From positions 8,673,608 to 8,737,607 of the forward strand of contig NC_088299.1 of assembly GCF_032854445.1 (NCBI RefSeq): a stretch of DNA of 64,000 bases, read 5' to 3'. Below, piece by piece: positions 14,401 to 26,400 of the stretch. The position numbers and the translations under genes are program-made. This stretch comes from Liolophura sinensis (taxonomy: Eukaryota > Mollusca > Polyplacophora > Chitonida > Chitonidae). The first letter of the stretch is position 1, and each line of letters opens with the position of its first letter. The notes beneath the pieces are model-generated. The model did not search any database. It was not told where the DNA came from and was given only the letters and a program-made list of their open reading frames with translations.

Positions 14401-17400
14401 CTTGCTCAAAAATGACCTTTACCGACATGACCCAACAGCTTGAAAATCACAGAAGACACGCCCCGACTCCCTTGTCATGCAACAGCTTTCCCCAGATCAC
14501 GTCGTTTATTTATCCATCAGAGACCCCAGACATAGAATCTGAATACTGTCTTCACCTGTGTAATACCTGTCTCCACCTGTCTACTCACTACTGATTGCAC
14601 ATTCTCGTTCATAACTATACGGTTCTAGCATGTGAGAATAGCTTGGCAAGGAAAGATAACCCTATCATAGGAAGATAACACTGTTATATCAGATATGAGC
14701 AAAGCTGGCAGTTTAATTACAACAAGCCTTGTACATGTATACTTGATACACATTATATATGTCCATGTGATTTTTTTTAAGACAGGCATCGTAAAATACC
14801 AGGTATCCAGTGAGGTACACGTAGTTTAGCTTTTGGTCGGATTCACTAAGGTTCAATACAGTCCAAAAGAGCAGGAAATGGTTCAGAACACATGTAGTTT
14901 CACAAACAGCATTCAAGGGCAACAACGCCAATGATTTTAGATCAAAGGTGGAGAAAATATAAAAATGACATATTCAGATGAAAGAATGCGAAAACTTAAT
15001 CCTAAATGTGGTCTTCAATATTTTTTCCAATTTTTCCTTGTGGAGAAAAAGACACCTGAGAATAATTTTTGTATGGTGGGTAATTGGGACCACCTTTTGG
15101 TATTTATAGTCTTTGTGTAATGTCATAAATGAGGATGTAACACAGGTTTAATAGATATTTTTGCTCTGGAATTTGTTCTTTTCAGCTAACAAATGTATTA
15201 AACCTCAATTTGGATCATATTTATATTTTCAATATGTTCATAAATATTATCATAATTTAGGTTAAATGCGTATGTTTCGATATAAAAAACAAATTTACAT
15301 TCAAATAAATTTATGAGACACACATCACATCCTTATTTAAAACATTATTATGCAACAACGATAAATACCAAAAGTTGGTCCCGAATACCATGCTGAATAC
15401 CATACACATGCTGACCATACAAATACATTTTCAAGTAGCATTTTCTCTTGAAAATAAAATTAAAAAAAATATTAAAGAACATATTTGCAAATAAGTTTTG
15501 ACGCTCTTTCATCTAATTTTGGCTACATTTTTATGTTTTCTTCTCCTTTAATGTACTGCCAAATCAGTCCTGCGCAAAATGCTTTTAACAATAATGAAAA
15601 CATCGTGTAATGAGTTTCCAAGTCCCACAGATGTTTTACAGTATTTCAGTAAACTTACTGCATTACAAGGCCTTTCACTGCCATCCAGGTGCACCAGACT
15701 GTCTGGTATTTTACAAGTCTAATGACAATTATCCAGCCAAGTCTAGTAATTATTATATCGTTTAATAGGCTCTTTCCACTAGATGGTAACAGTATTTGAA
15801 GGGACCACCCATCCATTACAGAATACAGTCTGTCATTTACGAATGGCCCCTAAAGAGTATGAATACCAGAGAGGTCAGAGGACACCGAGCACCCTTGAAG
15901 TGATCAGGCCAGTAGATAAGTATAGGCCACAGGTTTTAGCTTTACCATTGCGAGAAAAACTCTGGCGAGTTTTGGTTTTCCTACGAACTGAAAAGAAGAA
16001 TACCAGGGTAAACCAACGATTCAATGGCACGCTTTAGATGAGGCTCTCATCTACCAACGGTCACCACAGATAAATAATCATAATGTAATAGGTTATGTAC
16101 ATGTAATGCCAGACCAGACAGGCAAAACCATCTAGCATAAAGACGAAACTACACCATTCTCTGTCAGTTACAAACTAAACAGAAATTAACCCTTCACTAC
16201 GCATGGTGCAACACAAAACTGACACTAAAAAACCACTAGACACAACAACATAAAAACAAAATATTACCTTACGAATCTAGTTTCAACGTTTCTTAAAACA
16301 TGGTTGCTGGGTTTCAAAATAAGACTCAAGGGGAGACCAATGGAATTTCAATACAAATCATGCTTCCCAGAGATCAGCTGACATCAGCAAAAAACATATT
16401 TGAAGTTTGCTTGATATGTATGAACAACAGAGATACTGAACAGTGTTTACCTGGTTTTCGAGCTGAAAGAAAAGAAGAGAAAGATGTGAAGAAAGTGGTT
16501 AAAAAACACTGATTGTTTAACAGGTGAGATTTCTAACACTTGGTCTAACTATTTAACCTTGTTCAACAACAACTGCAACAAGAGTTATATTTAAATAGCC
16601 ACAGAGTACGGAGAACGGCACATAAAGAAGCACTGCTCTGCCCAGACGCCCATGGCATTTACATTATATTTACAGGGGAAAACATCACCATTTTCCAAGA
16701 GCTAGCACTGGATTTTGGGAATTTTGTATGGTCCATTGTTTGACTTTTTAAAAACGAATTAATCAAATGACGTGAAAAAAGTATGTATTCTTAAAAGGAA
16801 ATATGCCAAATGAAGCTTGAAAATTTGTAACCCTCACATTTCAAGGGATTCTTTAACTTAATTGGCTTGAAAGCGCAAAAACTTCATTTGACTATTTCTT
16901 GTGTAAAATTTGGTTTATTCAATATTTAGGAAGTGTTATTCAGGAAGATACTGGAGCTGTGCATACAAGACCCTGTGTCCAACCTTGAAAAAGAGCCAGG
17001 AGTGAAACAGCTGAGAATAGTGGTAAAGCAAAGAGAGACCGTTTAGTTCTGACATAACATCACAGCCACAACCACAAGTTAGAAATGGAGCAGATTAATT
17101 CTCGATTCTGAGGGTCTTGGATATAATAACACCGCAGGAAAGTCAAGGCCATACATATCTGTAGCTGTACATGTAACAACACACAAAAATGACATTCAAA
17201 ACCAAAAACCGTATTCCAAATCCCAGGAGAGTGTTAGAAGTTCTGGAATACCTTTAACAAGCACCCTAATTTTGAATCATAAGACATCAATGATCATTTA
17301 AAAAGAGATTGAAAAGATCTTTTTACATTTGGTGAAGTAACTTGAAGCTGTAAATTCTGATTCAACAGTTGCCTTATTTTCCCAACAGGTAAACTTTAAA

Positions 17401-20400
17401 TCTACACAAGTGTAGTGAATACCTACACATAAATATTCCACACTTTTGTAATACATTGGTTACTTCCCTTAGGAAGGGTTTACCTCCCCTTAACGCCAGG
17501 TATCTAGGGGGTGTATTGCAGTTTACTTTGTTAGTGTCCAAATGCACAAGAATAAATTGCAAAGATTCAAAAATAGTAAACCTTACAAGAAATTCTACAC
17601 ATCCCTTTGTCACAGTTAATCAGTGTGGTTGCCTAAATTCCTTCACACTGGTTGCCTTAACTGCTAACAGCCTTGGGTGGTTGAACTGATACCTGCTGTC
17701 AGGAGAGTCAAAGGAATGATTTCTATTCTTCAAATTATTCCACTTGGCTCACAGAAATATTTTAAAAATATATGCTCACAAATCAGTACCTGATTATGAC
17801 ATCCAACTAACCAAATGAGCCACGGGGACTCCAAAATGACATTTCTAAGCCTAACACTTAAAACATATATCCTAAATGCGCAACAGTCCTAACTAAAACT
17901 TGATATATGTAACATAATGGAGCGACTTGTCGAGCCCTAAATATGGGATAAATACGAAAAGGAACAATGTTCTCACAGTCTGAAATTTTGGTATTAAGGG
18001 AATCTGTGGATATCTTTGTTCATCAGACGGTTACAATCTCATAAACTTTCAAACACTTCAGATTTTACATTTTAAAAAAAGTTATGTCTGAATGTGTAGG
18101 CAATCCGTTTAGTTTATATACATCTAACTGTCTGACATACATGACTGACAATCATGGATACAAGATCCATGTATCTTGACTTCCCTCATGAATTCAGACT
18201 GCATTGTTAGAACTCAGCCCACTTTACAACACAAAGTAAAGTTACAAAAAATCAATTTTGTTAGGCCCATGAACATGACAAAGTCCTACCTAATTTTTAT
18301 CCCCAGTATTCACTTGAGATTTGCCAGCCCTCACCAAAAAAATTGTGAAACTATGAAACACCTTAATGTGTGTAACTAAACCTTAACACAAGGAAATTTT
18401 ATATTCCTACATACAACAGTCTACCACTGAGATAAATTCTCTTTGCTGAGACTAGAAAACTTGACTGAAATATGTGAAATTTAAATCTTACAAATGGTTT
18501 GCTTGCCCTTCAATCGAAGATTGTCCGTATAATGTTCTTGTGGGAAACATTTTCCTAATAACAATTTGTACTACCAGATTTCCATTACCTAGAAGTATGT
18601 TACTTCTCTATTGTCATCTGTAGAAGCTCTGGCCACCTAGTGTAGAAATATGCCAACCTCTTGGGTAAAAATTGTGAACTGAATCATGGGAAATCTAATT
18701 GTAAACGGCTTCTACAAGGACTGGCCACACTATGAAACAGAAACTCTGTATTTAAAAACTACGATTTTGATAATCATTGTTGCTACGCAGTTATAAACCC
18801 ATTGATTATTTTTATGTTTCCAAGCAACTCTAAAACAATTACTATCAAAGACATTGTTGTCCTTTAAAACACTCTCCGTAGTCGTAATTTTTTTGAAGCC
18901 TATTTCAACATAACCTGCGTTTGGATCCCGCCATGTATCAGCCGTTTCTCAAACGATCACTGCACAATAGAGAGGAAAAAAAAAAGTACATGGCTGGGCA
19001 GATACGTCACATAATGTGTCAGAGATGGAAGTAAAGTGTAAAGACTAGCTATAGGGAAGTTGCATACTTCTTGGTAACGGACTTCTTGTACTGCTCATTT
19101 ATGCATCAGATTTAGATCACACTGATATCAGCTAACATAAAATTTATATACAAATAGTTAGTCTGTGGTATATGGGAGCAAAGACATATATAAGACCTGT
19201 TTCTATTTACTTTTAGCTGTACATAAAATTCATTGCTGGTTAAATTTTCCTACTGGACTTTGACAACATTCTGAAGAATTGGTTTAAATTCAATGTAACA
19301 AGATACATGCATGACGGATTAGCATGCAATGGGTCTGAAACTCCAGTGCATCAACCTTACCCAGTCTTCCTTCTATTATATACCTAGAGGAGATGCAACT
19401 TCATACCAATGCTACAATACACTAACATGCCCTCGAGTCCTGTAACATTTGCCCACCCAATCACCAGTTTACAGATCAAAGCATAAACAATGGCAAGCTC
19501 AGTGTATAGAAGTTTCCAATATTTAGTATGCATACAGAAATGTACTGTCTGTTCTCACTTTCAAGCAATAACGTTAAGTTATTCAAAACAGCTGTCTTTC
19601 CATGTACTGTATTTCACCTAAAGTATTTCAAGTGACACATTTTGTAGCATTATGACTGTTTCATCGACGTAAAGCTAATTATGGAGGTGAGGATTGTGGC
19701 GGGGGGGGGGGGGGGGATCAATTGCTTATCAGAAAACTTTGAGAGTTGGTATCATCTAGTATCACTGTAAGGCCTTCATGTGTTTCTGAAAGTGCATTTT
19801 TACAGGCCAAACTTAAAGTGAAGTACAGGACTCTGTTTTACTTCCTTTAATACTCTACACATGTAAGACTTATCCACACCTTATTTTCTTAACCTTTTTT
19901 CCACATCCAGTTTGTATCAATATTAAAATGACTCTTCTTGGTTCCCAAATTAAGTACTTTATAACTAAATCAATTATGCAGCTAGTCCGCACAAGTACCA
20001 CCAATGCAGAGTTGAAAGGTTAAGCAAATACAGTTTAAATCTAGAAGCAAGGACTCACTTTTAAAATTTTCATTCCTGCACAACATCTAGCCACTTCCCA
20101 TTCTCTAGCAGGCTCAAAGCACACTACAAACCCCACATCATGCAAAGAGTGGAGGACCACATTGTACATATACAACATTCAAGCTGAGCCAAACAAAACC
20201 CTGAGGTTCTCACCCATTCTGGAGTTCTGATGAAAATGCTCTTGGTAATCATCAGGGTTTTTAATGTCAGCTACCGACTGTTGATCATCGGGAACTTCGT
20301 CAGGTTGTTGAAAAGGCTCCTCAACATTTTCTTTGGGAATGCTGAAAACCGTGTGTAGTTTTAATAAATACTGTGATTTCAATTAAAACCGTAACCGATC

Positions 20401-23400
20401 ACCTTAATATATGTAAGTGCATTTACCAGAAACCTATTGCTGGTGATAACATGAAACCACAAGAGTCAGCTTGAGTACCAGTCCCAGCAAATATCTCAAG
20501 AATTTGGAATGCTTAACAAGGCTAAGCTTCATCAATCTAGCCCTATTCACACAGTGCTACATGTATCTGTAGTACTAACTTTCAGAGTTTATCTCTTTTG
20601 TTGATTGGAGATTTCTGCTGTTTAAGAATATTACATATGACAGCCACCAGCATTATGGTGGGAGGAAACCGGACAAAGTCCTAAGGAACCCCACGACCAT
20701 GCAGAATTCGACCAAATCTGAAAGAGTTGAACACTTCACAAATCTCAGTTCAGTTCTACAAATCATACAAAACAGAGTTTGTTCTATTTTCATTTGTCTT
20801 GGGAAGTACTACTGCAGAATCCTGGTGATGTACATTTTGATTCACACAGTGGGAAATATCTTATTAAACAGCACACCTGCTTTGTCTGGACGACTGAGTT
20901 GGTGGACGGTCGGCATGGAAACTCCTTCTGTGGCTACTGTAAAACAAAACATACTAAGTTACTAGATTTTTCATTGGTTTCATGAGTTTTTTTTAAAAAA
21001 AACACTACCAGTGGATAGAATTTAACACATGCTGTTGAACACCAAGAAAAAAAGTTTCACAACTGAGCAAAATGCATTTGACAAACTTGACTCTCTGGTG
21101 GTCTGTTGAGAACCAGCAGGCATCAGTGATGTAAGGACCATGTTTACTTGTTTTAAAGTTCATTCGGAGAATGCTTTTGTAGCTGAATGTGCATATAAAT
21201 TTTAAAAAGTCCACAAATCTGTGTCTTTAATGGTGCAAACCTGGTGTGACATTGGTCACAATATGGTCAGAAAGAAAAATGCATTTAACTCAACTGAAAA
21301 AACTCTTTTAAAAAAAAAAATTAAATCAAATTGTCCTAGACAGTGTTAAATGGTCTTTCATTTGACATGTACTTCATGTTAGTCTTTTTTCTCCGTCTCT
21401 AAAATGTGCATAACAGTAGGCAAGCGATTACCTCATCTAGGCAGACTGTGCAGAGCAATAGCGAGGTCATTCCCTCCTAATGAAATTGGGGCCTACTGTT
21501 TGCTTTTCAATTTTGTCTTTGTGAAGATGTTTTGTGAACAAACTGCTAACGTATTACAATACACTAGTCAGCTCGGTTTGGAATTGACTCGTCACAGCAG
21601 TGGAACAGGCACAGGCCATTGTTTAACCATCTAGCCTACACTCATAGCATGACCTACCAGCAAATTTTTATGAAAATATCACCCTAAGATCTACCGGCGT
21701 TCAGTTACCTCAAAGAACTCAGGTTGTCATTTGGTTTACTGGCATCTCTCTGTGGAACAGGAATCCCTCCTAGTGGCTGTAACCTCTGAAAGGAACACAT
21801 CACTACATGTTAGAAAGTTTCGGATGCATCTATTGTGCTAGACAAAGCCTTCTTTTTTATTTTTTACACCGGATCAGTGCTTAACATACCACAATAGAGA
21901 TGTGAGTTATACAGCTATGTACACCATGGAGGACAAATTTATAATCTTCCAATGAACACATGTCTGCACAAAAAATAATAAAACAATTTATTTGATATTT
22001 TTGAAAGTTTACATGAACATATAACAGGAGTGCAAATAGAAACCCTCCTCTCTCCTTTTCCCTTCTCTACATGAACACACATAGGCCTCACTGCTTTAGC
22101 CAACTCTTTCCTCCTTTTTTTTTTTGAATCATTACCTGTGCATCTACAACATATGTGGAAATGTTGGACCCAAAAAAAGAGGCTCCAATCTGCAAAGAAA
22201 AAAACAACAACACAATAACATAAACATGGCATTTTGAAGTACAATTTCTGTGTAAAGTGTCTACAACACAATACAGATTGACCTAGATTTGATTACTATA
22301 AACTTCTAAACTACTTGGATCAATGATAACTTATCAAAACCTTTTTCTCTACCAGAGTACTCAAGGTGCTCAATGAAACTGAGTTGACACCACGATACAG
22401 CTTACCAATTGGTCCTGTGCCATAGCTATATCACTGACATCGCCCCAGCCCATGGCCTGAGAGCCTTGACACATGGCTGGTTCCCAGTCATCAGAAGTGT
22501 CAATATCCTACAGACATCACAACACTCATCAGACACTGCTTACCACTTGGTCCTGTGCCATGGCTATATCACTGACATCGCCCCAGCCCATGGCCTGAGA
22601 GTCATGACACATGGCTGGTTCCCAGCTGTGAACCTTCAACATGTTTGTGGCCCCACTGTACAAACATACCCCCTCTGGATGGAAATAAATAGTTCTAGAA
22701 AAAAAAAAAAAAAATGCAGACAAATCAGTTTATTTATCTGATTAGTGTTTAACAATGTACTTAAGAATATTAAACTTATACCATGGTGGTCAGAATTATG
22801 GTTGGAGCAAACATCTGATAGGACCCTGATTTACTGTGCTGAGCTAGCATCCTACCAACTAGGCCATGGAGGCCCCATCTACTATTTAAGTATTACAAAT
22901 GAAAACAAAGTTGAATGTTCACTGCTTTGTGTTTCTAGTAAAATTGACAAGAAGTTTAATTCTGGTATAGCTGAGGTATTGTGTTACAGGTATAAACCAT
23001 GCAGAAGTGTACAATGATTAGGCTATTTAGCAATCTGAAGAAACCTTAACGTTACTGGTGAACCTTAACAATGTTAGCTAGACAACTTACTTTCATTACT
23101 CTGGTATTTGTTGTGCCAAGATCTTACCTGATGGGTGTACAGTCTCCATCAGTTGAACTGACCATTTGGAATGTTTCCAGATCCCAAAACTTTATTGTTC
23201 TGAAAACAGAACATGACAGTGAATTGATCAATTGTTCTTGTTTGTTTGATCCTTATTTACTCAAGAGCCATACTTGCAGAATTTCTTCACTTGCAGTACA
23301 TTATGGGTGGAAGAAAGCAAAGTGCCAAGTATAAACCAAACTTTAGTTTTACAAGTCAACATTTGACAGGTCACATTGGTGGAAGGCAACTGGTCCCATA

Positions 23401-26400
23401 CCAACTCCATGTAAGATTACACCAAAGAGCACAAATCTCCACTTATTGCCACTTAAGGCCACCAAGCACAAACAAAAGCAATCTAATGCTGAAAATCTCC
23501 TACCAAAACTTGAAACACAACCATAAACACTGACAAATGATTGGGTGTTTCTTACCTATCAGAGCTGCCTGAAGCCAGTAAGAGTTCATTAGGATGAAAC
23601 TCTACCACGTTCACCGGGCCTTCGTGAAGTTTCAGATCTGTCAGTATTTTACCCGCTGTCAAGTCCCATAGCTGTAATAGTCAAGACAGTTACATATAAA
23701 GCATATAAGTTGGTTTCCCAGTGCAATTTTAAACAATTAATGTTAGATTTTGAGCCTCAAGATCATGCGTGCGTGTCTTTATTCGAAGATATCGGAACTA
23801 CCATAAGCACCTGCAAGTACATGTAGTATAAATACTACCAGCTATTCTTCAGCATAATATCAGCCAAAGAGTGAGTAAGTGCATGGGGTTTAACATCGTA
23901 CTTCACAATTTTTTGTCATATGACGACGATTCAGCCAAAGATGTTAGGCTGTTAAAACATCATAGACACCCTTGGCATGGTTTCACAAAACTTAGCAAGT
24001 TTGACCTATAGCAAAAATGTTTTGCTAAGCTGAAACTGTGGCTTCCCATTTTCTTCTGCTTGTTCTTCCAAATGAGTGTGTGTGCGCATCTCCAAATTGT
24101 CCTTGGATGTATGATAATCCTAACCAGAATGGCATAAGATTGGCAAATGTCCAAGGTTTGCTCTGGCACTGGTGCAAAGGTTCATCCCTCTGTGGTACGA
24201 GTGGAGAACTGATTATACAGTGCTGTGACTACTGTTGTGGTACGAGTGGAGAACTATTATACAGTGCTGTGACTACTGTTGTGGTACAAGTGGACAACTA
24301 TCCTACAGTGCTGTTACTACAGTTGTGGTACGAGTGGAGAACTATTATACAGTGCTGTGACTACAGTTGTGGTACGAATGGATAACTATCATACAGTGCT
24401 GTGACTATAGTTGTGGTATGAGTGGATAACTATCATACAGTGCTGTGACTACTGTTGTGGTACAAGTGGATAACTATCCTACAGTGCTGTGACTACCGTT
24501 GTGGTACGAGTGGACAACTATTATACAGTGCTGTGACTACCATCGTGGTACGAGTGGATAACTATCTTACAGTGCTGTGACTACAGTTGTGGTACGAGTG
24601 GAGAACTATTATACAGTGCTGTGACTACCGTTGTGGTATGAGTGGATAACTATTATACAGTGCTGTGACTACCGTTGTGGTACGAGTGGATAACTATTAT
24701 ACAGTGCTGTGACTATAGTTGTGGTATGAGTGGATAAATATTATAAAGTGCTGTGACTACTGTTGTGCTACAAGTGCTTAACTATTATACAGTGCTGTGA
24801 GTACCGTTGTGGTACGAGTGGATAACTATCCCACAGTGCTGTGACTATAGTTGTGGTGTGAGTGGATAACTATTAGTATAGTGCTGTGACTACTCTTGTG
24901 GTACGAGTGGATAACTATTATACAGTGCTGTGACTATAGTTGTGGTATGAGTGGATAAATATTATACAGTGCTGTGACTACTGTTGTGCTACAAGTGCTT
25001 AACTATTATACAGTGCTGTGACTACTGGTGTGGTATGAGTGGATAACTATTACACAGTGCTGTGACTACAGTTGTGGTATGAGTGGAGAACTATTATACA
25101 GTGCTGTGACTACTGTTGTGGTACGAGTGGATAACTATTATACAGTGCTGTGACTACTGTTGTGGTAAGAGTGGATAACTATTATACAGTGCTGTGGTAC
25201 CGTTGTGGTACGAGTGGATAACTATCCTACAGTGCTGTGACTATAGTTGTGGTATGAGTGGATAACTATTATACAGTGCTGTGACTACAGTTGTGGTACG
25301 AGCTGAGAAATTATAAAAGTTCATTATTAGAGGCAGATAAATGTCATGAAATATTACTTTTGGTCTTGAAACATAAATTTTCCACGTAGGATAACATCCT
25401 ACCCTGGAAACAACTTAGATCAAAAGAGCGCTTAGAAAATTACCAACTTCGTGATGGATGAAATCTTAGGTATTATCGTAAAATTACAGCTTGTACTCAC
25501 CTTAACAACACCATCTTCACCTGCTGAAGCAATCCACCTACCATCAGGGCTAAATCTAACACAGTTCACTCTGTTCATGTGGCCTTTGTACGTATATATG
25601 CAGCCTTTCCTTTTGATATCCCATAACTGAAACGTACAAAACACATACGAAATCACCACCAATCTGTTATGCACAGATGTGGTTGTCATTCAAGGGAGAG
25701 AGCATTCTTCAAAAGTTTAAATTAAGTCTAAAAACTGTAATTTATACTTCTATTGTTCATTCAGTAGCACAAGTGCCTCAAAGTACTGGGTTCTATTGTA
25801 ACGCAGGTTTTGAATTAAAAGTCAAAATCTAAAATGTGATTTTATTGCTTTTTTCAAATGAATTTAGCAGTTGAAATTGGGCACCTTTCAGAAATGTTAA
25901 AGTGCGGAATCAGCCCTAGCTGAATCATTTATTTAAAGAGACATTAAAGAGTATTGTTGGTTAATGGTCCGTCTTCGATGGTTTCCATTTCAGCCAACTC
26001 ACCTTAACATTGCTATCTAAAGAACCTGATGCAGTGTAGTCACCGTAAGGATGGAAATCTAAACACCGGATTCCAGACTTGTGACCCGTCAGCGTACGCA
26101 TAACTGCAATTCACAAAAATATGATTCACTGATTAATAAATTGTGTCGTACTCAAGAATACCCTAATTCCACTGAAATCTAGGACAGATCTTAGTATTCT
26201 TGAAAGTGGAATACTACATTTCTTTACCAGCCTTATTAGAAAAGTAAACGTATGAGTATGTTGTTCATTAGATGGTCTTATCATGTGAAAGAAAAGAAAC
26301 TTAATATTCCTGCTAGAATTACATATATGTTGGCTAAAATGAGCAGACCAGGTGTCCCAAATTTCAGAAGAAATATTTATACATGATGAATTTTATGCCT

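Noticed and set aside
15783-16037. 84-codon open frame in KATNB1 intron 12
   Set aside because: No recognisable family, no splice-site logic, and antisense to the host gene.
22507-22543. Use of exon 8b as an extra cassette exon after exon 8
   Set aside because: Phase would fit, but the intervening intron would be 36 bases and the acceptor has a poor pyrimidine tract; kept only as an exon duplicate.
24196-25312. Possible CRISPR-like or regular array
   Set aside because: Units are contiguous with no unique spacers, in an animal intron; it is a minisatellite.
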